Source of the DNA: Vanrija pseudolonga
Lineage: Eukaryota; Basidiomycota; Tremellomycetes; Trichosporonales; Trichosporonaceae
Length of the DNA: 64,000 nt
Assembly: GCF_020906515.1 (NCBI RefSeq)
Contig: NC_085850.1
Location: forward strand, 186,001 to 250,000
Direction of reading: 5' to 3'
The translations under genes and the position numbers were made by a program. The notes beneath the pieces are model-generated. The model was not told where the DNA came from and made no database searches. It was given only the letters and a program-made list of their open reading frames with translations. Shown here piece after piece: positions 42,218 to 55,700 of this stretch; position 1 is the first letter of the stretch, and every line of letters begins with the position of its first letter.

Positions 42218-43476
42218 CCTCGAGATCTGACATTATAACAACCTCGTCGGGTGCAGCCCAGGGGGTCATGTAGGGGAAGAGCGGGCCGGCAGCAGCAGCA
42301 GTAGATGCGAGCCATGGTTTGGGTCTTTGGGCTGTGTACGAGTTGCCCAGCGCGAACAGCACACGCGGGGATCAATAGGCAGTGGTGTTACATAGCGAAA
42401 GTAAGCCGACCGCCGCCAGTCCGACTCTGCGCTGCTGTCCCCCACCGGCCAAGATCGCGGACCACCGCTTGTGCAGCAACGCACGCTCGCAGCACCATGA
42501 GGCCGAGCATGCCCCGAGCCCACATCGTCAGCTCGGTGCAGACGAGCACGAGGAGCACCGCGTGATACCCATCGCCCGTCACCGCTCTCCGCCGAAACAT
42601 ACGCTCGTGCACCTCACCCACCGGAGTCCGAAGAGTCACCATACATGACAAGCGGCGAGCTCGCCATCGCCGAGTAGGCAGGAAACGGCGGCGGAGGCGG
42701 AGATGACCCACGACTCGGCCCGCCGCCGACTTGCGTTGACGCACGACAGCTCCTGCACCACATACCACATGGGCTCGCGCCTGCGCTTCCGCGCGCGTAC
42801 CTGGTGCTAACTGGCAGATGTTGCCGTCTACTCCCGACGCTGCCAGACGACGCGACGACTGTCGAGATACCTGCCCTGTGAAGCGCCGTAGGTGTGTGTG
42901 GCGAGGCCACACAGGTGGGTGTGCACGGCGCCGCCGGTCGCCGCCAGTCGCCCAGCCGTCGGCATCTGCATCGTCCTTCCATCTCGCGTCGCAGCGCCAA
43001 GACCGCCAGTCAGTCAGTCACCAGGCGACCGGTAACCCGCCGCAAGCAGCACGCAATACACCGGCGCACTGTTGCCCCGCCGCATCACATCACAGCGCTG
43101 CACGGCACGGCCAAGTCCGTATCGGCCCGTCGCCGCCGCAGCGCCACAAAGTGACGTGCTTGCTCGATGTTTCAGCCACTGCCACCACCACTGCCGCTGC
43201 ATCTTGGCGCCGCAGGCTGCTATTCCTGCTGCGCGCCAAGGCACCTCGCTCGGCTTCCGCGCTCCGAGCTTGCGCGCGATGCTGCAAGCCAAAACCCGAC
43301 TCGTGCAGCAGGACACGCCTTATCGCGCGCGCGATGGCGATATCTGACGTCGTTGCCTGCACAGGCCACCCATCGGCACGGGCCGAACGCGCTAGTGGCG
43401 GAGGTGTTGGCGCTTGCTGGTCTGATTTAAGCCAGGCCGGAGTGCGCGGCAAGCCGTATCGCCCACATCGACCGCC
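42218..43476. other. Gene-poor region, about 1.26 kb
   Basis: Divergent promoter region of CCM-10 and the MFS gene. Minus-strand frames near 42388-42638 include one hydrophobic segment (HAVLLVLVCTELTMWARG), and 42640-42760 has a Pro/Ser-rich frame, but no start, splice and stop set makes a convincing gene. Confidence 0.35.
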
Positions 43477-45215
43477 ATGTCAGACGTGAAAGACAAGGTA
43501 GCGACGACGACCGACACCGACGCCGCTGTCGCGCCGCCGCCGCCGGCGCCGGCGAAACTCTCCCTCAAAGACGCGTTCCTCTCGCACATCTGGGACACAG
43601 ACACGCACCTCAAGTCCCCCGCGGAGCGGCGCCTGCTCTTCAAGCTCGACGTCGCGATGCTCACCTGCTTGTGCTTGGGCTTCTTCAACAAGTATCTCGA
43701 CCAGAGCAATATCTCGAATGCCTACGTGTCGGGGCTTAAGGAGGAGCTCAAGTGGTACGGGAACCAGTATACGTGAGTGCGGGGGCTAGCCGAGCGGCCG
43801 TAGGCCGCGAGGAGTGGCGGCGACTGTCTGCGGGCACGCTGACGCGCGCAGATACGCCCAGTCGCTCTACACCGCCGCGTACGCCATCATGCAAGTGCCG
43901 TCGACGGTAGGCAGGCAAGGAGGGTATGCATGTGCTGACCACCCCGCTAGCTCATAGTCCAAAAGGTCCGCCCGTCGCTCTGGCTCGGCGGTTGCGAGGT
44001 CCTCTGGGCGATCTTCACCTTCGCGCAAGCGGGCGCGCACTCCACGAGCACGATGTACGGCCTGCGCTTCATGGTCGGCGTGACCGAGAGCGCCTTTTTT
44101 CCCGTGGGCCTCTTTCTCCTCGGGTCATGGTACACGCCCACCGAGCTGGCGAAGCGCACGGCCATCTTCCACTTCACCGCGCCGGCCGGGTCAGCGTTCG
44201 CGGGATACCTCCAAGCGGCGGTATACAAGACACTGAACGGGCGCCACGGGCTCGAGGGGTGGCGCTGGCTTTACATCATCTGCGGGGTGATCACGCTGCC
44301 GTGTGGCTTGCTTGTGTGGGGCGTGTTGCCCGACTATCCGTCCACGGGGCGCAAGCGCTGGTGGTTGACGGAGGAAGAGGTCGAGCTCGCGCGCGAGCGC
44401 GTGGCAAGGGCGAAGCGCGCGCAGACGGACGGCAAGCTGTCCTGGCCTATCCTGAAGCGGATCGGATCCAGCTGGCACGTGTACGTGCTTCCTCTCACGT
44501 ACATCTTCTACGGGCTCGCGCTCCAGGACGCGGGGTACTTTGGCATCTGGCTGAGTGAGTGGTGCGGGGGTTGCGGTGGGCTGGGTGGGGGCCACGGCGG
44601 AGCTGACGCCACCTCGCAGAGTCGACAAAGAAATACTCCATCGAAATGGTCAACATCCTGCCGACCTTCACCTCGGTCATCGGCGCCGTGTCCATCCTGC
44701 TCTGGGGCTTCGGGTCAGACTACACCGGCTCCCGGGCGGCCTTCACGCTCGGCCCGCTGGCATGGGGCCTGTTCCCGACCGGCGTGTTGGCGTTCTGGCC
44801 CGCCTCGCTGCGGCTCAAACAGGCCGCGTTCCTCGTCGCCTCGAGCCCGCTCGTCACGGCCGTCGTGTTCAGCTGGTGGAACGAGATCTGCAGTGCCGAC
44901 CCGCTGGAACGCGCGCTCGTGATCTCGCTCTCCAATGGCCTCCAGTACGCCATGAACGCTTGGATCCCGCTGCTTATCTTCAAGCAGACGGACGCGCCGA
45001 GCTTCCGCAAGGGCTTCCCGACGACGTTTGCGTTCAATATTATCGCGCTGGGCCTGTTGACGCTCGTGTTCTTCTTGCATCGGCGTGAGAAGCGTGGGGT
45101 CAAGGCCGACGAGGAGGAGGAGGCTGGGGCAGAGAGCGAGGGCGACGCCAAGGTCAAGGTCGCCGGCGAGGGCATTCCCGTGCTCTCGCACGACGGGGTC
45201 AAGTCGGTTGCTTAG
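43477..45215 (+). CDS. MFS transporter, ACS (Dal5-like) family
   Basis: Plasma-membrane carrier closely similar in layout to the one at 3045-4760. Landmarks: [114 protein letters not shown] and [13 protein letters not shown]. After an intron near 44554-44618 come [15 protein letters not shown] and [17 protein letters not shown]. Four exons; the introns near 43772 and 43907 are short. The C-terminal tail is Glu-rich. The neighbouring acyl-CoA synthetase (tail-to-tail, about 100 bp) might use an acid taken up by this carrier, but that is only suggestive. Confidence 0.86.
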
Positions 45216-45316
45216 TTGGTAGATCAGTGGATGTGAGCCATGCCGTGCAAGATACAATGCAGAAGGCCGACGCTACGCTACAGCTCTAGGCTCCGCTCTA
45301 TGCTCGTGGGCCCGCT

Positions 45317-47773
45317 CTACAGCTTGGCCCTCGGCGCATTCTTCTCCTTCTCCCACGCAGCGATGACAATCTCCTTGCAGTCGGTCTTGATGACCTTGCC
45401 GTTGCCGTTGCGGGCTGCGCGTCAGCATTATTTCCGCCGCGAAGGTACTCACGGATCAGCTCGTTGTGAATCACAACGATGACAGGCCGCGCATGTCGCC
45501 GCAGCTTGTGCGCGACTGCATCACGCAACGACGCGCCTGTAGCCTGCGCCCCGGGGCGCAGGCTCACGAGCGCCGCGACCAGCTCGCCGAGCTTGTCGTC
45601 TGGCACGGGGACCGCCGCGGCCTCGGCGATGCGGTCGTCGAGGTACAGCGCCGACTCGACCTCCACGCTGGAGATGTTCTCACCGCCGCGGATGATGATG
45701 TCCTTCGCCCGGTCGACGATGTACACGAACCCGTTCTCGTCCTGGCGGCCCATGTCGCCCGTGTCGAGCCAGCCGTCGGCGTCGAGGGTTTCCCTGGTGG
45801 CCTCTGGGTTGGGTCAGCTGTGGCATTCGCATCAGGATCATCGCAGCTCGACGCACTCGGGTTGCCCAGATACCTCGTCATGACGTTGGGCCCACGAGCG
45901 AGGAGCACACCAACAGCACCGGGCGCAACCTCCTGCTTGGTCTCCTGGTCGACAATCTTGACCTCGCAGCACGGCACGGGGCGGCCACACGAGTTGGGGT
46001 GCTGCGCGAGGTCGATGCCGCCGAGGGCGGCGTGCAGCGCCGAGGTCTCGGTCATGCCCCAGCCGTTGATCCTGCGGGTGTTAGCGGCTGAACGCGCACC
46101 GAAGGTCGTCGACACCTACACCATCGCGCTGGGCCACTTTTTGTGAATGTCGCCCACGAGGCGGTCGGGCGACGGCGCGCCGCCGTACGAGATTGTCACG
46201 AATTGTTGGGATTTGGGCAGGGACGGGTGGTTGATGATGGCCACGGGGATGGCGGGGACGCTGGGAGCCGAACCGACCGAGCGGAGCGAGGGAGGGAGGT
46301 GAGGTGGGCCGCGGTAACAAGTCAAGATCAACGAAAGACACCGCGACGAGGAGGAGACAGGCGTCAGCAGCTAAACAACGCGCTCTCACCGCTACGTGGT
46401 CCTCGCTCACTCACCCGCCCAACATGTTCACCCCCTCACTCTTAATAACCTCAATAGCGTCCGGCACGCGCCACCTGCCCATGAACACGAGCTTACCGCC
46501 CACGCCGAGCATGCGCATGAGCCACGCCTGCCCGCCCGTCGCGTGGAAGAGGGGCACGACGAGGAGGTTGGAGGGCTGCACGGCCGGTGGGGGGATCTGC
46601 GAGGGGTCGTCGATCTTGCCTTCGCGGAGGAGGGCGCGGGCGCCGCCTGTGCGCGAGCGGAGCGAGAGCGATGCGAGTGCGGAGAAGCGGGTGTGTTTGG
46701 AAGGGAGGAGGTCGCGTCAGCACAACTCGACGACTTGCAAGATGCCCAACGCCGCTCGCACGCTTCGCGTGCTCGCTGCTCGCTACTCACTAGCCATGCC
46801 CGAAATGACATTATGCAGCCCGGCCGTCTGCGTCGAGATCACAGCCTTGGGCAACCCCGTCGTGCCCGACGTGAAGAGGATACAGCCGTCCGACGCCGGT
46901 CCGAGGCCCTCGAGGCCGGCGCCCCAGATGACCGAGTTGAGGAGGGCGGGGGTGAGTTTCGAGTCGTCGATTTGCTAGCGAGGCGTGTTAGCGCCGAGCG
47001 CGTCGTCGACGGGCATGTGCTCGCTGTCGACTCGGGCCAGGACTCACCGGGACGACCTTGCGCACCGCCGGCGACAGCTTCGCGTTGCTCTCCCAGCACC
47101 ACAACTCGCCGACGTAATGCACGCTCAGCTGGTCCCTCACCGGGCCGAACACCTCTGCCGTCTCCGCATCAACCAGCACCAGCTTGGGCTCGGCGAGCGC
47201 CAAACAATGGATGTTCGCCTCGAGCGTCAGCGTCGTGTTGACGTACACGGGCACCGCGCCGAGGTAGTGCAGCGCGACCCAGTTGATGACCCATTGGTTG
47301 CAGTTCTGCCCGGCGAGCGCGACGCGCGTGCCGACGCCGACGTGCTTCGAGCGCAGCCACGCCGCGCGCCGGATCGCGAGGTCGTGCGTTTGCTTGTAGG
47401 TTAGTCTTTGACGACCCGGCCCGTCGTTCGACGAGGAGAGGAAGATGCGCTCGGGGAACTTGTTCAGCTGGGCTTCGAGGAAGGCGCGGTGGTTGGGCGG
47501 GGACTGCGCGAGCGTTAGCGAGCGAGCGGGCGAGGAGCACGCCGTCAGTCAGTCTGGCAGCTGCGAGCGGCGGCCACAGCAGGCAGGCAAGCCCACGCAC
47601 ATGCTTGTAGTTCTTCACCGTCGCGCCGCACGGGTGCTGGAAGGTCGTGAGCTCGAACAGCGATCCGGGGCGGGTGAGGATCGCGTCGACTACAACCGAG
47701 CGTCAGCGAGGTTGCTCGGTGCGAGCGAGCCATGTCGGCACTCACCCTCGTCCATGGTGCGTTTGATCGGCAT
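45317..47773 (-). CDS. AMP-binding acyl-CoA synthetase/ligase
   Basis: ANL-superfamily adenylate-forming ligase with about nine exons. Landmarks from the N-terminus: FPERIFLSSSNDGPG, VALAGQNCNQWVINWVALHYLGAVPV, given here by its landmarks GQNCNQWV and YLGAVPV, then the phosphate-binding loop LFTSGTTGLPKAV, LVVPLFHATGGQAW, VTISYGGAPSP, INGWGMTETSALH (adenine-binding), DGWLDTGDMG (ribose-binding Asp), RAKDIIIRGGENISSVEVE (hinge) and NGNGKVIKTDC with the acylating Lys. All core motifs are intact. It resembles fungal long- or medium-chain acyl-CoA synthetase-like enzymes; the substrate is unknown. No peroxisomal SKL; the protein ends KNAPRAKL, and AKL is an accepted PTS1 variant, so a peroxisomal location is likely. 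Confidence 0.87.
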
Positions 47774-48400
47774 CGTGTGTGCGTGCTTTTGCGTGGTCGT
47801 TGACGTCTAGTCAAGAGAGATGAAGCAACGTCAAGCAAGTAAGGATGTAGCCGTTGTCGTTGTCGTGGGGAGCAAGCAAGCATCAATCATGTGAGTGTGA
47901 GTGAGTCGCCTGGGGCCAGGCTGCTGGCCCGGACGGAGTTGGCCGAAGATGCCGGCCATGTGTCTCGACCCTCGTTGTTCGGCGTTCGCGATAAGTCGTG
48001 GGCTGGTGAGGGAGGAGTGTCAGGGGGGGTCAGCCGGGTCAGCGTGAGACTGCCAACGTCAGACTCGTGACCCACCCACAACCACACGGCAACTTGCGGG
48101 TATTGTGCACCCCACCCACGACAGTACGGCCGCGGACTGGGCTCGACATCGCCCGGGGCCGCGACAATGGCGCGTAAACCCCACACTCGGCACTCGTTTA
48201 ACACACCTTGTGGCTCGTCTCACCTCGAGACCACTCCGTCGGCTGCTCCGCGCCGTCGCTCCGCTCCGGCACCTCGCTCTCGCTTTATTCACAAACTCCA
48301 TGATATGATACAAACAATGCAATGACAGCAGCCACCAGGGTGCAGCGAAAACGCATACACATGAACGCCTCCTTCTCCTAACCTCTCGAATGCCCACGCC
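47774..48400. other. Intergenic region, 627 bp
   Basis: Promoter of the acyl-CoA synthetase and 3' flank of the ferric reductase. No gene or repeat of note. Confidence 0.4.
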
Positions 48401-51396
48401 TTAGAAGCCGAAGAACTCGGCCTCAAAGTCGACACCACCAACTGCCGTGCGCTTCCATGGCGCGACGGAGCGCACCGCATCACGCGAGTCGTTGACGAGG
48501 TGCTCGGGACCGCATGCAGACACAAACACGCCGCTCGGCTCGGTCATGACGCGACCGTGACGACTGATGCTCTCGTCGATCACTGACCCGAGAATGGAAG
48601 CCACCTCGGGACGGCCGCGGTACGCCGTCAGGCTCGACATGGCCTGGTTCGGGTCGGTGCGGCGCGAGCGCAGCATGGCAACCTTGGCAATCGACGCGTT
48701 GCGGACAAGCCAGTCGGCGCGCTCCTTCTCAGCCGCAGTGACGGGGGCGGGAGCGGGGCGAGACGCCGCACCACCAGCAGGCCAGGCCGTCATGTGGTCG
48801 GCGGCGGTCGACGACGGGTTACCAACCTGTCCACGCTGAGCATTCTGGGCCTCAGTGTAAACAACATTGACGTGTCCGTGTCCCTCATCCGACCAGTCCT
48901 CGTAGCGCTCGAGCTCAATGTCGTTGCCGTGGCCGCCGTCCGACGACCCATGGCCGTCGTTGCTGCGCCATGCGTGCGCGTCGACCGTGTGACCGTTGTC
49001 GCTGCTGTGACCGCTGTCGCTGTGTCCATGCGACGATGGAAGCAGCTTTGGTTCCTTCTCACGAGTGGCGCGCTCGTATCCACCGGGAACAAGCGTAAGG
49101 GGCGACGAGTGAGGAACACGGGTGACAAAGATGTGCACGCGCAAAGCGGTGGGCATGGCAACGTCCTTGCGGCGCTTGCGCGCGGCGAGGGCCTTGCGCT
49201 CCCATGCACGGGCTTGAGACACGAGGGCGGTGATGGACGGAAGAATGGCGCGGGCCGTCTGCTCGACGCGCACGACCCAGACGAGATCGACTGTGCGGGC
49301 CGCGACAACACCCGAAGGCGAGCGCTGGATAATGTCCTGGGCGAGGGCGAGCGAGTGCGAGATGCCCGAGCCGCCAGCCATGAGAATGAGCGAGGAGAAT
49401 GAAGTCGGGAGGGTGTGGCCGAGACCGCCGTAAGGACCTTCAATCATGACGGTCGCGCGGCGCTTCCAAACACCCATCTCGGCTTCCGACGTGTCGCGCT
49501 GGGCACCTTCGCCAGAGGCTGCAAGCTCGTACAGCTTCTCGGTCCAGTCACCGACGGCCTTGGCCATGAGGACGAGACCGCCAGAGTCGGGAGCCGATGC
49601 AATGGTGAAGGGGTGCGCCTCAAACACTCTTGACACGCCGATGCCAAAGACACGGAGACGGACGTGCTGTCCCGCGCGCCAGCCAGTGGTGAGCTCGGGG
49701 ATCGTGATAAGGGTGGTGGTGCAGCCGCCAAGAGCGACGAGCTCGGCGCGGGCAAAGCGCGTCTTGCAAGCGGACATGACCATGGAAAAGGCGTAGATGG
49801 CGGCCGAGGCGATCATCCATGGCTTGGCGACGGGGACGTGGAGGCCGAGGCCGACGAGCATGGCGAGAACGCCGATGAAGTGGCAGTTCTGGAAGGTGCC
49901 GTACATGACGCGGCGGAAGACGGGCAGCGACGACACGACCAAGAGGCAGGCGCCGGCGAAGGCGACGTAACCGTAGATCATGATGGGCTGTTGTGAGAGC
50001 TTTGCGAGCTTGCCAATCTTGTAAAACTTGTGCATGTAGAGCACCGTGTGGAGGAGCGAGGCGAGGACGACGACGCGGCCGACGACCTTGTGGAAGATGC
50101 GGAGGCGGTCGTAGCCCTTGCCGATGGTGAGGCCGATAATGTTGCCGCGGACGCCGAGGGCGATGGCGATCGGGATCTGGGACATGGCGACGAGGCCAGA
50201 GCGCTGAAAGTCGCTACCATACCCATGTCCCTTCTTTGGCGGGAGCACACGCGACTGGTAAGCAAGGGCAAAGATGCAGAACAGGAGATAGACGACGATG
50301 ATGGCCATGGTCGCAATGTTTGCGCGGGTGGCGGCAAAGCTCGGGAAGCGGGAGAACGGGGCGGCCTCGAGGAATCTCGCAAACGGCAGGCGGCCCTCCA
50401 TCGCAGCAATGTGCGGCGGGGGCGAGAGCATGACGCTCATTGGAGAGTTTGGGTCGTGGCTTGCCGACGCAAAGGGGTCGAGGTCGTTTTCGCTGGCAAA
50501 CGCAGCGTCCGCGCCGCCGACGTGCGCACGGCGCCCAGCCGAGCCCTTTTTGAGGACCCATCCGCGATCGAGGTCGCCGCCGGCGACGACGCGTTCGCGG
50601 GTTTCCTGGAGCTGGAGCTGCTGGTGGGTCGCGAGCACCTTGGCAGTCTCCATGTCAAAGGCGTAGGCGGGACGCGCGGCGGCCTCTGCGCGCGCCGCCT
50701 TCTTGCGGTGCACGGATGCGAAGAGGCGCGCGAGGAAGCGCGGGTGCGAGAGGAGGATGAGCGCGCCGAGGAGGGCCGTGCAGGCAATGACGAGGTTGCG
50801 CGGGGTGACACCTGCGTGGGTGTTAGTTGGTGCGAGCGCGCGCGCGGAACAAGTGAGCGGAGTGGGTGTGTGCGCCGAGGTGGGTGTGTCGTCCGACGCG
50901 AGATAGGAAATCCCGAAGGCGTTCGACGGCGTGTGCGCGCCGCCGTCGTCACCGACTCGATTGGGTATGTGACCGCCGGTGGCCGTCATCCACACATGCG
51001 ACACCCCCTGCGCCGCACGCCACCAACTCGCCCTGCCTGCTCGCTCCGATGTTGCGTCCCGCGCAGAAACCCGCACTCACTGTCAAGGTATGCCTGGTGC
51101 TGAATCTCGTATGCGGTCTGGTTCCACGCCGTGGCCGTCGGTGCGGCCGCCGACGAGTGGAGGGGCGTGCCGGCGCTCGCGCCGACATTGAGCGGCGTGC
51201 CGACGTTGGGCGTCGGCGCAGCGGGGTTGAGCGGCGTGCCGACCTGCGCGCCGGCGCCAGTGTACGCGACCACGTCCGAGGGGACAGCGCTGAGCGGGAC
51301 GCCGACGGCGCCGGCGCCCGTGGGCGCGAGGTGCAGCGTGCCCTCTGGAGTCTGCTGGCGCTTGACTGCCGAGTCGGGGGTGATGTTGTTTGCCAT
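48401..51396 (-). CDS. Ferric/cupric reductase transmembrane protein with His-rich insert
   Basis: 908 residues, one long intron (50812-51080, 269 nt; frame kept, YLD-S-VTPRNLV). FRE family: moves electrons from NADPH via FAD and two hemes across the membrane to reduce Fe(III) or Cu(II). An N-terminal luminal stretch is followed by a first TM, a 120-residue Ala/charged loop and the ferric-reductase TM core with heme His pairs in RIFHKVVGRVVVLASLLH and FQNCHFIGVLAMLVGLGLH. Then the FAD motif HPFTIAS, GPYGG, the NADPH motif LILMAGGSGISH and the terminal VFVSACGPEHL. Between the NADPH strands (about 48870-49040) lies a Gly/Ser/Asp/His insert with nine His in repeated GH or HGH steps, a possible metal-binding loop. 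No signal peptide is clear; the first TM may serve. Confidence 0.87.
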
Positions 51397-52747
51397 TGTG
51401 CTGGCGTGTGTGTGTTGAGGGATCGTGGGGGGGCCTGCCGGGTGGGTGGGTGTTTGGCGTCCTGCGCCGGGTGGGAGGTTGGAGGAAGACGAGTCGAGGG
51501 GTTGTCGTCGCCGTCGCCGTCGTCGTATTAAGAGGGAGGGGAGGATGCTTCGCCAGCGAAGCGAGGAGCTGTCGTGCAGCTAAAAGGGGTTAGAGAGAGA
51601 GACGAAGAGAGAGAGAGAGACGAAGTGAAGGATTGTGTTGAAGTCGATGTCGACGATGTGCGTGCACTGGCAGGCTCGGGCGACTTGGACGCGCACCGAA
51701 ACAGGGGAAGCGTCACAAATGTTACGGCATGGCAAGGGCTCGGCGCATCCACCCAGCACGCACACACGCCGAGCAAGGGAGTGCGCAGCGCAGTGCACCC
51801 ATGCAGCACACACGATGCACACACACTGCACAGCCAAGATGGAATGTGCAGGACACTGCAGTAAGACAAGAACTCACGGGAGGGCGCGGGTCGCGGGGAG
51901 AGAGAGGCGTCGAGTGACAGCTGAGTGAGTGATCGTCGAAGAAGAAGAGAGTGCCTGCACTCTTGTGTTATGTTGTTGTCGTCGCCAGGACGTGTGCTGC
52001 AAGTGTTTATGCTCGTCGTCGAGGAGAGGCCAGCTCGTCGTCGTCGTCGATAAGAAGAGAGGATGCTTACAGCAAAAGCAGGTGCAAAAGGGGTCGTCGA
52101 AACGCAATGCAGGACGAAAGAGGGCTGCACCCCTCGCCGGCTTAATATCCCTGAGACCAACCCTCTCTCTGCCCACCTCGCGTCTGCTGCCCGATCTCGC
52201 GCCAGTGGCATTTAAACCTGCCCCCGACCTCCAAACTAGGTCTGGCGCGTGCTGCTAGTTGGGTCTACTGACGCGATGGCTGACGGCACAAGGAGGGGAC
52301 GTAGAGGGGTTGACACTGTCGTCGAGGGGGGAGCTAAGGTGGTGCAGGCAGGCAGCCCCTCTCGCCTTCGCTTTGCATGCCTCGCTCGCCCCGACCCAAC
52401 AATGCTCAATCGTTCCTGGGCCATCGACCGAGTATGAGGAGCAGCGACTCACCTGCATACCTCGTGCTGCCGCTGCATTGCCGTGCATGCCGGACTTGTG
52501 GCCTGCTCGCCTGTTTGTGCCAACTAGCTGCTCTACTCGCCGTGGAAAAAGGCGCAGGCACTGCCAGGATGACGACGTGCAACTCCTCACTGGTGCACGC
52601 AGCCAGGCCCTCTTCGGCCGCGACACCTGCCGATCGAAACAACAACCCCCTCCTCATGCATATGCAGATCTCTCTATGCTCCAATGTGTGCCGGCTATGC
52701 CGCCGCTAGTGTCCTTGTCCTCGTCCCCCGGCGCAGTCAGCAGCCAA
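51397..52747. other. Intergenic region, 1.35 kb
   Basis: Promoter of the ferric reductase with a GA-rich run (51592-51621, GAGAGA and GACGAA steps), C/A-rich sequence around 51740-51850, then the 3' flank of the SDR-GT47 gene. No gene supported. Confidence 0.4.
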
Positions 52748-55700
52748 CTACGCCGCAGCCTTCTTAACCTCGGGGTACTTTGTCCTCCAGCGCATCCCGG
52801 CCTCGTGCAGCGCGTAAAAGAGCGGCCCGCGACGCTTGAGCTCCTCCTCGGGGTGCTCGTCACTCGAGTAGATGAAGGCATCGCGCACGGCGACCAAATT
52901 CGCCTGCAGCATCTCGACCCGGTCGATCGGAATCTCCGACAGAATGTTCTCAATCTGGTCCAGCTCGGTCGGGTGCACGCGAACACTGAACTGTGACCAG
53001 TCGAGCATGGACGCAAAGGCATAGTGGCTGCCCTCTTCCAGCAGCACGGGGATGCAGCCGGCAAAGATGGCGTCCGACACGCGCGGCGACCAGCCTGAAA
53101 GGTGTTCTGTCAGTGTCTTGTTTTCGGGGTGATGCCAAGTCCAAGTGGTGCAGTGTGGAGTCTGCGCGGTGCCGTCACGCGACCACTCAACCACCCGACC
53201 CCGATTTCGGCGAGCGGCGTACTCGCTCTCGCCGAGACCTGGAGCCCGACTCCAACCTCCTCGACCTCAACCTCAACACCACTCACCTGCAATGCCCTTG
53301 GGCTGAGGACAGAACCTCGAATTCCCCAGTACCGTCATGTAGTCGCCCTCGCGCTCGAAGAAGCTCTGCGGCCCGCCGCCCTCGATGAGCGGCACGTCGG
53401 CCACGCCGCCACGCTTGCACAACAAACGCATGCGCTGCGACTTGCCTGTACCCCATGGCGTGCCGTTCCAGCTGAGCAGATATGTGCGCTCCCGGGCGGG
53501 GCGCACACTCGCAACGTCGGGGAACGACTTGAGCAGGTCGTTGGAGCGACACGACCGTGCGGGCACCACCACGTCCTGAGGCGGGCGGTAGCACGGCGAG
53601 TCCCAGTCGCCCATGACGGAAAACACGAGCGCGTCGTCAAGAATGTGGTCGGGGTATAGAGCGTGGTCTTGACGTGCGCTCCAAATCTCCCAGCGGAAGC
53701 CGAGACACACGCCCCAGTCGTGCGTGAGCACCAGCGCAGGCATCTTCTTGCCCTCGTTGAAGCCGGGCACCGTCTGCGCGGCAGTATGCCACACGTCATG
53801 CAGCAGGAACGGCTGGTCCTTGCACTGCTGGTAGACGGGCAAGATGATCATCTCGGCCTCCTCAGCCGGCACCGTCATGTGTCGGAGCGCATTGTAGATG
53901 ATCGAGTCGGCGCTGAAGCAGTGCACGTTCTGGAGCTTGTGGCATGGTGCCGACTCGACCTCCTTCTGGTGAGGCCAGCCCTCGACAACATGCACCTTGA
54001 TAAACTCGGGGTGACTGAAGACGTATGACCGCGCCTCGGGGAGGAGCACGTCGCGCCAGTCGACATTCTTGACCATGTCTGAGAGGGTCGAGCTGAACGC
54101 CTTGAACTTGCCCAGCGGGTTCTTCTTCTTGTCGTCCTTCTCGGTCGCGCGGATACCGTGAGCAATGGCGATAAGCGGGTTCTCGCGTCTTCTTGGGCAG
54201 TAGTCGGCCTGCACACAGCGGCAGTTACCAGTCTGCACACAGATGGTCGGGCTCGAACAGTCGTTCCAGCATGGCGGGAGCTCCTTCTTGGCCCAGGCGT
54301 TGGGGTGACGGTTGAGAGGCAACGGCTTCGTCGTGACCTCGGACTTGCCTCCGTCATCGACAATCTTGCGCCACTTCTTCACCTGCGTCTCATAGTACTT
54401 GTACGCGTCATGAACGCGACCACAGAGGTGCAGTCGGCGGGACGAGTTGAAGGGAATGGAGCCAGTGGAGCCAAATGTGACGTCGGCACTCTCGTGGTCG
54501 TCGAGAAGCAGAGGCCAGTCGCCCTCCGACTCGCAGCACACGACCGCCATGCGCATGTCAAATTGGGGCCTGGTCGCAGGGCCAATCTGTTGAATGTTGA
54601 AGATGGACGTGTTGTCGACCTTGCTCACGCCCGCGGCGATCTGGTGACTCGTTCCAGGCAAAAGCACGCGCAAGTGACTCTTGTCGCTCGCGACCTCAAT
54701 GTCAAACTTGTCGAGATACTTGTCCTTGTTCTCGTCGTTGGGGTGGAAGGCATGGAATGCGACCTGGCCGCCCTTGTCGACCTCGGCCTTGTCGAGGCCC
54801 AACCAGCCCCAGTGGTGCTCCTGCTCCTCGAAGCGCACCGTCGTGCGGCCGTTGCTCGTCTTTGGCGCGTCCTTGTCGACGCGCACGTAAAAGTAGCTCT
54901 GGTCCCAGTTGTAGCTGTCGACCTTGGTGTTGTTGGGCGCACACCACCCGCCCTCGTGGCAGCGCATGTGGTGCATCCACCCCTGGTTGTCAAAGCCCAT
55001 GTTGACGACGCACCCGTCGAGCTTGTACAGGTCGTGGTTGCGAATGTCCTCTGGGACGACGGGTGGCGAGTGGCCTAGAAGAGCGGCAATGTCGTCGGTG
55101 GGCTTGCAGTGGTCCTCGAGAAAGTCGAGAGCATGCTCTGCCGCCGACTCGGCGAGGGTCTGCGCCGCCTTCGCCAAGCCAAGGGGAAGACTTGTCGTCG
55201 GGTGCCAGCCGAGCGCTTCCTCAATCTTCTTGTAGCTGTACTGCGGGACCTCTGTCGGCGCCTTGTGGTCGCCGAGGTCGCGCACGGGCGAGTACGAGTC
55301 TGTCTCGGAGCGCACGAGGCCGACGACCTCGTCCTGCGTCCACCGCTTGCCGCCCGACACAATGTTGAACTCGAGCAGGCCGGCGGCCTCCGACTTGCGC
55401 GCTGACAGGTCGACCTGGCGGATCACACGGATGACGCCCTCGACCGCGTCCCCGACCCACAGGAGGTCGACGGGCGCATTGTCCGAGTTGTACTGGATGG
55501 GAAGGGACGTGATGGCATTCGCGAGCATGTGCCTCACAAACGCCGAGGGAATGGCGACGGCCCGGTGGTAGCCGTATACCTCTGGCAGGCGCACAATCGC
55601 GCCGCGCAGCTTGCCCGGCTTTTCTTTCAGCACGCCGGCCTCGGTGTCGATGTGCACGCCGGCCGCACGGGCAAACGCGTCGCGCACGGCCACCTCGGCC

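Noticed and set aside
42260-43000. Small minus-strand frames with a hydrophobic segment
   Set aside because: No coherent start, splice and stop set, and no homology recognised.
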